Part shown: positions 51,555 to 59,464 of the stretch, piece after piece | How the letters are laid out: each line of letters begins with the position of its first letter | Position numbering within the stretch: the first letter of the stretch is position 1 | Origin: Anaerolineales bacterium | GTDB lineage: Bacteria; Chloroflexota; Anaerolineae; Anaerolineales; Villigracilaceae | Assembly: GCA_030583925.1 (NCBI GenBank) | Contig: CP129482.1 | Location: 3,570,001-3,634,000, forward strand | Length of the DNA: 64,000 nucleotides | Reading direction: 5' to 3' | The notes under the pieces: generated by a model | Told to the model about the DNA's origin: nothing | Database searches by the model: none | The model's input: only the letters and a program-made list of their open reading frames with translations | Program-made: the position numbers and the translations under genes

Positions 51555-51577
51555 TGATGTTCCTCCGAGTCTGACAT

Positions 51578-51663
51578 GTCATTGCGAGCCGTTCTTTGGC
51601 GAAGCAATCTCCTCATGCAAGCGGGGATTGCTTCGTCGGGCTAACGCCCGCCTCGCAATGACA
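51578..51663. repeat. Dispersed palindrome, tgtcattgcgag family
   Basis: tgtcattgcgag / ctcgcaatgaca outer arms and gaagcaatctcc / ggggattgcttc inner arms, between hdrB1 and hdrA. Confidence 0.85.
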
Positions 51664-51669
51664 TGAAAT

Positions 51670-52887
51670 TTATGCCGTTAAATGAATCGGCTTATCCGCG
51701 TCTTCCCAGGTGATTCCAGACTTCGTCCCCGCCTTGATCTGGTCAAGGTCGTTCTGGAATTCATCCCAATACTTCTGCCAGTTGATTCCGAGTTTCTCCA
51801 AAAACGGACGCCAGTCCGTGGAGTGCCAGTGGAACTGCACCACGCGGAACGGATGCGCGCCCATCGCCAGCGCGGCAACCTGCGCGTCGGACAAGACGGG
51901 GATGCCCACTTTGCGGTCGTGCGCCTTCGCCGCGAATTGACTCTTGTCGAGCGTGGTCACGCAGCCTGTATCATGAGTCACGGTCAGGTCGGGATTGACT
52001 TCGTTGATCATCGTTTCGATCTTGCGCAGGACGGCGAACGATCGCGTAAAGTCGCGCTGAACCAGCACATGGCGGAAGCCAAATCCACAGCAATCAAACC
52101 ACGTGGAATAGTCCGCCACGTTGATGCCCAGCGATTCAAGCAGCGCCGTGACAACCGCCGTGCGCTGTCCGCCGTAGATTTCGGGATCGAAGATGGCGTC
52201 TTCGGCGACGATCTTGTAGTAATGGCAGGCGGGGTGCACTGTGGCGGTGATCTGGCTCATGTCCACGAGTTGGCGTTCTTTGAATTTATCGCGCATGGCG
52301 TAGACCCATTCGCTGTAATGGACGATCTCTTCGGGGATGACGAGCGGCTTGCCCATCTTGTCGAGGATGCGGCGCACTTCATCCCGCAGTTCCTTGTGAT
52401 GCACAAGTTGTTCGCGGATTTCTTTGTAATGTCCAAATGACGTGCCGCAATGGATCAACGGGAAGTAGCCCGTCTCGTACGCGGCGGCGAAGTTGCGGCT
52501 CATCACGGCGGCTTGTCCCACCGCGTTGGAGGCGGAGGACGCGTAGTAATTCCAGCCTGTGCAGGAGGTCTGGTCGGTGGGATCGTGATAATCCAAATTG
52601 AATTGGCGATGCAGCCAGAGAATGGAGGAGGCGTAGCCAGGGATATGTCCGCAATGACCGCAGGATTTGTGATGCCAGGTATGTTGAATGGGTATCTTCT
52701 TGATACGCCCGTATTTGGTCGGGAATTCGACATACTCGCCCTTCATGCGCTGCAAAACGATCTCGCCTTTGGCTTCCAGTTCCAACAAACGGTCGTGCAT
52801 GTCGTCAGTCGGCGCAACGGACGCGTCACGGATGACGGGATGCGATTTTCGTTCGAGGATTTGCTCAACGGTGGTTAGTTCGGTCAT
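51670..52887 (-). CDS. HdrB-like subunit (sHdrB1)
   Basis: 405 residues of two CCG-type modules. The first is degenerate (SCGHCGHIPGY, SCTGWNYYAS, C147). The second has HPACHYY (C221), FDCCGFGF (C266, C267) and DTGCVTT (C309), where the last CxxC cysteine is replaced by threonine. sHdrB1 proteins bind the noncubane cluster that handles the persulfide or disulfide substrate. ggaga precedes the ATG, and it follows hdrC1 in the operon. Confidence 0.85.
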   Translation of the reverse strand: MTELTTVEQILERKSHPVIRDASVAPTDDMHDRLLELEAKGEIVLQRMKGEYVEFPTKYGRIKKIPIQHTWHHKSCGHCGHIPGYASSILWLHRQFNLDYHDPTDQTSCTGWNYYASSASNAVGQAAVMSRNFAAAYETGYFPLIHCGTSFGHYKEIREQLVHHKELRDEVRRILDKMGKPLVIPEEIVHYSEWVYAMRDKFKERQLVDMSQITATVHPACHYYKIVAEDAIFDPEIYGGQRTAVVTALLESLGINVADYSTWFDCCGFGFRHVLVQRDFTRSFAVLRKIETMINEVNPDLTVTHDTGCVTTLDKSQFAAKAHDRKVGIPVLSDAQVAALAMGAHPFRVVQFHWHSTDWRPFLEKLGINWQKYWDEFQNDLDQIKAGTKSGITWEDADKPIHLTA

Positions 52888-52914
52888 TGGGTTATCTCCA
52901 TTTTCAGCGTAGAA

Positions 52915-53018
52915 CCTGTAATAGTCAAAAGTCGCAGGTCAAAGGTCAGGATGAAGCGTTTTCTTTCTTCTTTCGTCTTTCTTTTCATCCTTCATAATTC
53001 ATCCTTCATCCTTTTCCC
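52915..53018. repeat. ttcatccttcatcc-type simple repeat
   Basis: gtcgcaggtcaaaggtcaggatgaagcg then tttcttctttcgtctttc then ttcatccttcataattcatccttcatcc, between hdrC1 and hdrB1. Related to 41400. Confidence 0.65.
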
Positions 53019-53726
53019 CTATCCTTCTTCCAATTCCTCGTTCATCACGTCGGTCAAAAGGTCGTATAAACTTTCATCCAACTCTTTGATGATGTCCATA
53101 TTGCCCGATTCAAACCAGATGGTGTAGAGCTCCAACAAGGTCTTGCGGTCGGTGCGCCAGGCGACATCGGTCAGTCCGCGAATCGAGTCCATGGGAATGG
53201 CTTTGCGCCAGACGTGCATGTTCTGCGAAAAGTTCTGCACCCACGGACCCCAATCGGGGAAGAAATCGGGCTGGAGCATGTCGGGCGAGACCTGGTTGCC
53301 TTTGAGCATGACTTTATAGATCACGCGGCTGTAGCCTTGCAGGGCGTCTTTTGATTCTTGTAATCCATTCTTCAAGGAAACTTCGCGCAAAATGGTGACC
53401 AATCCCCCAGGGTTATTCTGGCGCGGACAACGCACGCACGAAAAGCATTGCGCGCAGTTCCAAATGTCTTCGGTGATGATGTCATAGATGCGTTCGACAT
53501 CTTCACGCGCCATCGCCTGCGCGATCACACGCGGACTGAAATCATAGAATCGCGCCGAGGGACAGGTCGAAACGCAGATGCCGCACTCGTAGCATCCGTA
53601 GAGGAAGTCTTCATAACGCACATCGTTTTTGACTTCGAGAAAGAGACGTTCCTTTTCCTCGTAAGTCGCTTCGGGGTGACGGTTTTCCGCTTTCCCTGGA
53701 TTCCAATTTTCGAAAGTAGTCGGCAT
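53019..53726 (-). CDS. HdrC-like ferredoxin subunit (sHdrC1)
   Basis: 235 residues with two [4Fe-4S] motifs: C45-C55 (CYECGICVSTCP) and C91-C100 (CAQCFSCVRCPRQNNP), the second with CxxC spacing in place of the last CxxxC. A helical C-terminal half follows. It connects HdrA to HdrB1. aaggag precedes the ATG. Confidence 0.88.
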   Translation of the reverse strand: MPTTFENWNPGKAENRHPEATYEEKERLFLEVKNDVRYEDFLYGCYECGICVSTCPSARFYDFSPRVIAQAMAREDVERIYDIITEDIWNCAQCFSCVRCPRQNNPGGLVTILREVSLKNGLQESKDALQGYSRVIYKVMLKGNQVSPDMLQPDFFPDWGPWVQNFSQNMHVWRKAIPMDSIRGLTDVAWRTDRKTLLELYTIWFESGNMDIIKELDESLYDLLTDVMNEELEEG

Positions 53727-53801
53727 AAAAACTCCTTGCGTACTTGGCGTAATGCGTACTTGGCGTTCTCTAACGCCAATGTTTGCGTGAGAGAACGCAA
53801 A

Positions 53802-54068
53802 CTACGCGGGCATGTTATGTTTTTCCCGCTCCACCGCTTCGAGTAGATCGTCCCATTTCGGGACTCCGACAAAGCGTGTTTCATTGACGAAGATCGTCGG
53901 CACAGACAGCACACTCAGCGACTTCGCGATCTCGCGTCCGTTCACCGTCGCCAGGCTGATCAGCCTCATCTGCGTCTGCGGATCCTGTTCGGTCAATCGC
54001 TGAACCATTTGGATCGCGTTCGGGCAGGTCACACAAGTGGGATGGGTGAACACACGGATCTCAATCAT
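53802..54068 (-). CDS. Small thioredoxin/glutaredoxin-like protein
   Basis: 88 residues from the ATG that overlaps the end of lipoyl-carrier 3 by 8 bp. It begins IEIRVFTHPTCVTCPNAIQMV with a CxxC at C12/C15 and has the cis-proline SVPTIFVNETRFVG of the thioredoxin fold. It is translationally coupled to the carrier gene, so it may reduce the carrier's lipoyl or C-terminal CxxC. That is inferred. Confidence 0.82.
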   Translation of the reverse strand: MIEIRVFTHPTCVTCPNAIQMVQRLTEQDPQTQMRLISLATVNGREIAKSLSVLSVPTIFVNETRFVGVPKWDDLLEAVEREKHNMPA

Positions 54069-54534
54069 CAGGAAACTCATATCCTTCGCAATGGATGCAA
54101 TCGTCCAGATTCCTGCGCTCCATAAAACTCTCATACGCCTGCGCCGCGTCCGCGCCTGTCAGGAAATCCTTCAAGTCGAGCGCGTCGGGTTGGAAGCGGA
54201 CGACCCAGCCTTTTCGATACGGACTGCGGTTGATTAATCCCGCGTCCTCCAGCAGAGACTCGTTCCCCGCCGCCAGTGTCCCCTCCATCGGCGCCCTCAG
54301 CGGTCCCAGCCACTTGGCGCTCTCCACGATGGCAATCGTCTTGCCCTGTTTGTAACGCGCGCCCAAAGGTCGAAAACTCACGACGAGCATCCTGCCTGCG
54401 GTGGTCTGCGCCATATCCGTGAAGCCGAGCGTGACGCTCCCATCCGCTTCGGGTCTCAGCCAGAGATGCTCCTCGATCTTATAGTAAAGGTTCAGCAGTA
54501 AAACACAACTTCGGACGGTGGCAACATCAGACAT
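54061..54534 (-). CDS. GcvH/LbpA-like lipoyl-carrier protein 3
   Basis: 157 residues from the ATG at 54534. Hammerhead fold with the lipoyl site VESAKWLGPLRAPMEGTLA (K74). The C-terminus reads DDCIHCEGYEF, a CxxC (C146, C149) as in carrier 1. It has a longer N-terminus (VRSCVLLLNLYYKIEEHLWL) than carrier 2. It lies between the DsrE-like and thioredoxin-like genes at the head of the hdr genes. Confidence 0.82.
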   Translation of the reverse strand: MSDVATVRSCVLLLNLYYKIEEHLWLRPEADGSVTLGFTDMAQTTAGRMLVVSFRPLGARYKQGKTIAIVESAKWLGPLRAPMEGTLAAGNESLLEDAGLINRSPYRKGWVVRFQPDALDLKDFLTGADAAQAYESFMERRNLDDCIHCEGYEFPDD

Positions 54535-54535
54535 C

Positions 54536-54580
54536 AGCGCTCGCTCGTCAATTACCAATCTCCAATTACGAATTACTAAA
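54536..54580. repeat. attaccaatctccaattacgaatta-type simple repeat
   Basis: Fills the gap between the dsrE-like gene and carrier 3; like the string near 18425. The stop of the dsrE-like gene lies in or at its edge. Confidence 0.55.
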
Positions 54581-54977
54581 ATCCGATCACCGCATCGGCG
54601 TCGCACGCCATGTCGTTGAACGCCGCGCCGCCGATCATCTCCACGCCTTCGATCATATCGTCCATGGTGTAGCCATGCAGATCAAGCGAAGGCTGGCAGA
54701 CGAGAAAGCGCACGCCGATCTCTTGCGCCTGATCAATGAAGAACTTCAATTCCTTGCCGCCGCCGCCCTTGCGCGGGATGACGATCGAGTCGCCGTTACC
54801 CTTCGCGACACACTGCGGACCATTCATGGTGAAGTAGATGCACACTTCGTTATCCATCGCCGCGCCTGCGGTAGCGAGGAAGAAGGGAGTCGCCGTTCGT
54901 TCGGGATCAGCCTCCCCGTGAGTCTGAACGTAGAGAATCTTCTTCACGTCAGGGTCGTTCGTCTTCCACACGCTCAT
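54576..54977 (-). CDS. DsrE-family protein
   Basis: 133 residues of the DsrE/F fold: KKILYVQTHGEADPERTATPFFLATAGAAMDNEVCIYFT, FFIDQAQEIGVRFLVCQPSL (C94 at the usual active cysteine position) and a GGAAFNDMACDADAVIGF end. DsrE-type proteins are sulfur carriers that pass sulfane sulfur to or from TusA. ggagg precedes the ATG. Confidence 0.85.
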   Translation of the reverse strand: MSVWKTNDPDVKKILYVQTHGEADPERTATPFFLATAGAAMDNEVCIYFTMNGPQCVAKGNGDSIVIPRKGGGGKELKFFIDQAQEIGVRFLVCQPSLDLHGYTMDDMIEGVEMIGGAAFNDMACDADAVIGF

Positions 54978-54989
54978 GGAGCCTCCGAA

Positions 54990-55085
54990 TAGGTATCATG
55001 TAGACAAGTACACACGCAAACAAGTCATTCCTGTTTACGTGTGTACTGTGTATTTGTGTACTTATCTATCTACACAAACAACTGC
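54990..55085. repeat. gtacacacgtaaacag-type palindrome
   Basis: tagacaagtacacacgcaaacaag against ctgtttacgtgtgtactg with further tgtgtacttatctatctac strings. Relatives lie at 60560 and 62245. Confidence 0.75.
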
Positions 55086-55594
55086 ACTTCCGCGTCTGCG
55101 GCGTATTCAAGGAAGGTCGCCGCGCCGCCAATCTCTGCTTCTTTGATGAAATCCTCGCGCTTGAAGCCGAAGACATCCATCGTCATCTGACAGCCGATGA
55201 GGCGCACATCCATCTCAATGCACGACTCGCGCAGTTCCTCGATGGTCGCGACGCCCTTGTTGTGAAAGGTCTGCTTCATCAGGGTGGTTGCCAACGCTTC
55301 GAAGCCCGGCGCGTTCGCCATCAACAGGTTCGGCATGGGCCAGTTGATGTTCTGGAATCCTTCGGGACCGAACGGCATTTTCATCGGCATGGCGGGGTTG
55401 CCCAAAGGCGAGACAGCCGCCGTCAATTGGGGTTTAAGAAGCGTGAGTCCGTAAAAGGTGAAGAAGACGCCCACTTCCCATCCCATTGCAGCAGCCGCGC
55501 TGCCGAGGATGAACGGTGGGTATGCCCAATCTAACGTCCCTTTGGAGGCGATCAGGGCAAGTCGCTTCGGGGCATTCGGATCGGATTTCGACAT
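55070..55594 (-). CDS. DsrE3A-like sulfurtransferase
   Basis: 174 residues, the larger DsrE-like type: KRLALIASKGTLDWAYPPFILGSAAAAMGWEVGVFFTFYG at the start and MDVRLIGCQMTMDVFGFKREDF with the catalytic cysteine C135. DsrE3A proteins typically co-occur with TusA and sHdr or Dsr and exchange sulfane sulfur with TusA. aagagg precedes the ATG. Confidence 0.87.
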   Translation of the reverse strand: MSKSDPNAPKRLALIASKGTLDWAYPPFILGSAAAAMGWEVGVFFTFYGLTLLKPQLTAAVSPLGNPAMPMKMPFGPEGFQNINWPMPNLLMANAPGFEALATTLMKQTFHNKGVATIEELRESCIEMDVRLIGCQMTMDVFGFKREDFIKEAEIGGAATFLEYAADAEVQLFV

Positions 55595-55667
55595 GTGGAC
55601 CTCTTTTCCTGAAAAGCAACTCTTGAATCTTTTATTTGACCTCTTGCATAAGCGACCCTTTGCTCAG

Positions 55668-55745
55668 CCACAGAGTTCACGGAGATCTTTGAGAAATTCT
55701 CTTTTTCTCTGTGTGCTCAGTGGCGAAAATGACTTTCGCAAGAGG
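55668..55745. repeat. agccacagagttcacgg-type palindrome
   Basis: cacagagttcacggagatctttgagaaattc against tttctctgtgtgctcagtggcg, between tusA and dsrE3A. The remnant at 1753 is the same family. Confidence 0.6.
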
Positions 55746-55746
55746 T

Positions 55747-55983
55747 CTATTTCTTTTTCAGATAGAAAACGAATTTGTCGCCTTCGGTCATGGAAGAGAG
55801 CAGTTCATTACCGGTCTGGCGACTCCACGCTTCCATATCCGGTGGCGCTCCGGGGTCGGTGGCGATCATCTTCAAGATCTGTCCCGATTGCATTTCCTTC
55901 ATCGCCTTCGAGGTCTTGACCACCGGCATAGGGCAAAGCATCCCGGAACAATCCAATACTTTATCTTCCTTGATCACATCCAT
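55747..55983 (-). CDS. tusA: TusA family sulfur carrier
   Basis: 78 residues from the third of three consecutive ATGs; the aaaggagg site is 7 nt from this one and only 1 nt from the first. The TusA signature LDCSGMLCPMPVVKTSKAM places the active cysteine at C17 (CPxP). TusA carries persulfide sulfur to target proteins. It is the first gene of the leftward sulfur-oxidation-like run and lies divergent from the two-component pair. Confidence 0.93.
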   Translation of the reverse strand: MDVIKEDKVLDCSGMLCPMPVVKTSKAMKEMQSGQILKMIATDPGAPPDMEAWSRQTGNELLSSMTEGDKFVFYLKKK

Positions 55984-56095
55984 CATCATGCCTCCTTTGC
56001 GCAATACCACGCATGATAATAAGTTGACCCGCAAATCGCCATCCCCCGCGCACAGGATTTCCGCCTCCCCCGCGCGGGTGATAGGTTGATTCGGA

Positions 56096-56101
56096 TATAA
56101 T
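56096..56101 (+). promoter_or_regulatory. -10 box of the two-component operon
   Basis: TATAAT, 17 nt before the histidine kinase ATG. The -35 region is not canonical. The 135-bp gap shared with tusA is the likely control region for both directions. Confidence 0.4.
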
Positions 56102-56118
56102 CCATTTTACAACCATAG

Positions 56119-57771
56119 ATGAGAACAGAGCATTCCATTTTTCGCGCAAACCGCGTATTCCTTTTCCTGTCTCTCTTCCGCTGGGCGTCGCTTCTCCCGG
56201 CGCTCTTCTCCATCACAGCCACAGACGGGATCTTGCCTCCAGTGTCGGTGTTGCTCCTCGCGCTCGCGGCAAATATCGTTATTTCCGTTAGTGATCTTCA
56301 ATTCGACAAACTTGTCATCCGGCATCGTCTCGCCCTCGGAGCGGACCTGCTTTTCTCTGCGCTGATTCTTTATGTCAGCGGCGGGTTGCACAGCCCATAT
56401 TACCTCTACGCGCTAAGTCCGCTCATGGCTGGCGCGTTCTTTTATCAAACGCGCGGGGCGCTCACAGCCTCGTTGTTGTTTACGCCGTTATTCATTTTTA
56501 TCGCCAGCCCTTTCAACGATCTGAGAGCCTTTGTCACACAACTCGCGGGCATCTGGTTGTTGCCGCTTTTATTTGCCTATCCAGCCGCGTTGCTCCATTC
56601 CCTCCGCCAGACGAATCAGGAACTTGCCGGAGCGCATCGGCAATTGGAGATCATCCATGAATTGACCGTCCTGCTTCAAGCCGCGCCCGATCTGATCTCG
56701 GTGCAGGAACGCGTGCTAGGCGCGCTGACCACCGACTTGGGCTTCGCGAAAGCCGTGGTCGCCACCGTGGACCCGGCACGCGAAGAGATTGGCGGCTGGA
56801 TGGTCTATCCGCCGGATGAATCGTTTCCCGCAACGAATCCGCTTCCGCTTAAATCTGAGAACGGCGAGGTGATCCGCGCCTTGCTCAACCGTACCAGCGA
56901 GGTTTCACGCGAGCGCCAGTTCATTAATGCCTCCCAACTCAACCAGTGGTTATCACTGCACCAATGGCTCATCATTCCGCTGTATTTGAGGGAACACCCG
57001 GTCGGCGTTTTACTGGTAGATGAAACGGGATCAACTCCCGAACGCGAATCCACCTTGCTGACGGTGGCGAATCAAGCCGCCCTTGCGCTTGGTACGACCA
57101 TCCTATGCATTGACCGCGCCCGCCGCCTCGCCGTCGAGACCGAGCGTAACCGCATCGCACGCGACATCCATGACACGGTGGCTCAATCGCTCTTCGGCAT
57201 CGTCTACAGTCTCGACGCGTGCGTCAACATGCTCCCTGCAAAGGCAGACGAAGTGAAGAACGAATTGATCGAACTGCGCGCGCTCGCCAACAACGCCCAC
57301 GACGAAGTGCGCCGTTCCATTTTCGATCTGTGGCCCTCCGCGCTGACAATGGAACTCTTCATGGCTGACTTGTCGAATTACGTCAGCAGTTGCTGCCGTC
57401 CGCGTCCGTTCAGCGTCATCTTCAACCATAACGGCGATTTCAATTCCCTATCCTCAGGCATGAAGAGAACCGTGTATCGCATGGCGCAGGAGGCATTAGC
57501 CAATTCGGCGCGGCATTCGGGCGCGCAGGTGGCGCGCCTTTGTTTGAGCATCACTGAAAATGAAGTCTATCTCGTTGTCACCGATGAAGGGAAAGGGTTC
57601 GATCCCACTCTGGCGTTGTCGCGCAGTCAGAGCCGCGAACACTTCGGCTTGCATGGGATGCAGGAAAGAGTACACGCCATGGGCGGTGAGTTCGAGATCG
57701 TCAGCCAGCCTGAGATGGGCGCACGCGTGATGATTCAACTCCCTATTCTTAATGGACACCGCCATGCGTAA
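56119..57771 (+). CDS. Membrane sensor histidine kinase (NarX/HisKA_3 type)
   Basis: 550 residues: about five or six membrane helices to residue 165, a coiled helix, a GAF domain (about 190-335), then a HisKA_3 domain with H351 in RNRIARDIHDTVAQSLFG and a HATPase_c domain (EALANSARHSGAQVARL, DEGKGFDP, HFGLHGMQERV). It has no periplasmic loop of note, so the signal is probably sensed in the membrane or cytoplasm. Partner of the response regulator downstream. Position suggests control of the sulfur genes, which is inference. Confidence 0.9.
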   Translation: MRTEHSIFRANRVFLFLSLFRWASLLPALFSITATDGILPPVSVLLLALAANIVISVSDLQFDKLVIRHRLALGADLLFSALILYVSGGLHSPYYLYALSPLMAGAFFYQTRGALTASLLFTPLFIFIASPFNDLRAFVTQLAGIWLLPLLFAYPAALLHSLRQTNQELAGAHRQLEIIHELTVLLQAAPDLISVQERVLGALTTDLGFAKAVVATVDPAREEIGGWMVYPPDESFPATNPLPLKSENGEVIRALLNRTSEVSRERQFINASQLNQWLSLHQWLIIPLYLREHPVGVLLVDETGSTPERESTLLTVANQAALALGTTILCIDRARRLAVETERNRIARDIHDTVAQSLFGIVYSLDACVNMLPAKADEVKNELIELRALANNAHDEVRRSIFDLWPSALTMELFMADLSNYVSSCCRPRPFSVIFNHNGDFNSLSSGMKRTVYRMAQEALANSARHSGAQVARLCLSITENEVYLVVTDEGKGFDPTLALSRSQSREHFGLHGMQERVHAMGGEFEIVSQPEMGARVMIQLPILNGHRHA

Positions 57772-57836
57772 CCGTAACACAGTATGTATGTCGCTTTGTC
57801 GCGGCGTACGGCGCGAATCCCGCAGTACGAAAAACC

Positions 57837-58481
57837 ATGACTGACCCCATCCGCATCCTCATCGTGGACGACCACGCCGTGGTCCGCAAGGGATTGGCGA
57901 TGGTTTTGAAATTGGAACCCAGCCTCGAGGTGGTGGGCGAAGCGGAGAATGGGCGAGTCGGCTTGGAAGCCGCGAAAAGACTGAATCCAGATATCGTCCT
58001 CGTGGATCTGGTCATGCCGGAGATGGACGGTCAGGAGATGGCGTTGACACTGCGAAAGTCGAATCCGGAGATCAAGGTGATGATGTTGACCGGCACAGAG
58101 GTGGACGACCGCCTGTTCGATCTGGTGGCGGCGGGCGTCGAGGGATATGTATTGAAGAATGTCGAACCCGCGCAGTTAGTGGGCGCGATCCGTTCGGTGA
58201 TGAGGGGCGAGGCATATCTGCATCCCGACGCGATGAAAAAAATCGTGAGCCGCATACAGCCGCAACCTTCTCCTTCGGTTTCGCTTACCCCGCGCGAGAG
58301 GGAAATTCTGGAATACATGGCTACGCCCAACACGTACAAACAGATCGCGAGACAACTAGGCGTAAGCGAGGAGACGATCCGAAGCCACGCCAAGAAAGTT
58401 TTGGAGAAAATGAAGGAACCCAACCGCGCCCAAGCCGTGCTTGCCGCACTGAGGAGCGGGTTGCTCAAATTGGAACGGTAG
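57837..58481 (+). CDS. NarL/LuxR-type response regulator
   Basis: 214 residues. Receiver domain with IVDDHAVVRKGL at the start and the phospho-acceptor D57 in IVLVDLVMPEMDG; C-terminal LuxR helix-turn-helix (SLTPREREILEYMATPNTYKQIARQLGVSEETIRSHAKKVLEKM). It lies 65 bp after the histidine kinase and is its cognate DNA-binding regulator. Confidence 0.94.
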   Translation: MTDPIRILIVDDHAVVRKGLAMVLKLEPSLEVVGEAENGRVGLEAAKRLNPDIVLVDLVMPEMDGQEMALTLRKSNPEIKVMMLTGTEVDDRLFDLVAAGVEGYVLKNVEPAQLVGAIRSVMRGEAYLHPDAMKKIVSRIQPQPSPSVSLTPREREILEYMATPNTYKQIARQLGVSEETIRSHAKKVLEKMKEPNRAQAVLAALRSGLLKLER

Positions 58482-58540
58482 CCAATTCTATTTGTCGCTC
58501 TATCATGTCGCTCCGCGCCTTCTGCGGCTAAACAGTTTCC

Positions 58541-59461
58541 TCACCCCACGTAATCGCACCAGCCTTCATACTTCGCGACCTTGCCGCGGATCGCATCGTG
58601 ATAGACGTTTTGGATCTCGCGCGTCACTTTGCCCGACTTGCCGTCGCCGATCGTGCGGAAATCAATTTCGCACAATCCGATCACCTCGGCGGCGGTGCCG
58701 CACACGAACACCTCATCGGCGTTGTACAACTGATCGCGCGAAATGGGAACTTCATTCACCGAATAACCGAGATCAGCCGCGATCACCGCAACCGAATCGC
58801 GGGTGATGCCCTCCAACACGGGCGCGGTAGAGGGCGTCAAAATTTTCCCCTTGCGGACTATGAACAGATTCTCGCCAGTGCATTCGGCGATATATCCCTG
58901 CGGATCGAGCATGATCGCTTCCTCAAAACCCAGCCGCACCGATTCGGTCTTCGCCAAAATGCTATTCACATAATTGCCCGCGATCTTTGCCTTGGTCATG
59001 CTCACGTTGGCGTGATGCCGCGTGAACGACGAAATGTTCGCGCGGATTCCTTTCGCCAGCGCTTCTTCGCCGAGATAATTGCTCCACTGCCAGACGGCGA
59101 TCATCAACGCCGGCTTGCCCGCATCAATGTTCAAATTCCATCCGCCGCCGGTTAGATACAACAGCGGACGGATATAACATTCGCCGAAACCGTTGGCGCG
59201 CACCGTGTCTTTGATGGCTGTGGAAACCTGCTCCACCGTATACGGCAAATTCCGAAAGCCAAAGATTTCCGCCGAATCAAGCAAGCGTTCCGCGTGTTCC
59301 CGCAAGCGGAAAACGGCGGGACCCTTCGGCGTTTGATATGCGCGGATGCCCTCGAACACTGCCGCGCCGTAGTGCATCACCGGCGTCAGCATATGCACGG
59401 TGGCTTTTTCATACTCCACCAATTCCCCATCCGCCCAGATAAATTTCGATTCCATGCCCAT
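58541..59461 (-). CDS. ilvE: Branched-chain amino acid aminotransferase
   Basis: 306 residues of fold-type IV PLP enzymes: KFIWADGELVEYEKATVHMLTPVMHYGAAVFEGIRAY, the PLP lysine in KAKIAGNYVNSILAKTE and CTGENLFIVRKGKILTP. Final transamination step for leucine, isoleucine and valine. ggaga precedes the ATG. Last gene of the leucine/isoleucine cluster, 3 bp after leuB. Confidence 0.95.
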   Translation of the reverse strand: MGMESKFIWADGELVEYEKATVHMLTPVMHYGAAVFEGIRAYQTPKGPAVFRLREHAERLLDSAEIFGFRNLPYTVEQVSTAIKDTVRANGFGECYIRPLLYLTGGGWNLNIDAGKPALMIAVWQWSNYLGEEALAKGIRANISSFTRHHANVSMTKAKIAGNYVNSILAKTESVRLGFEEAIMLDPQGYIAECTGENLFIVRKGKILTPSTAPVLEGITRDSVAVIAADLGYSVNEVPISRDQLYNADEVFVCGTAAEVIGLCEIDFRTIGDGKSGKVTREIQNVYHDAIRGKVAKYEGWCDYVG

Positions 59462-59464
59462 TGC

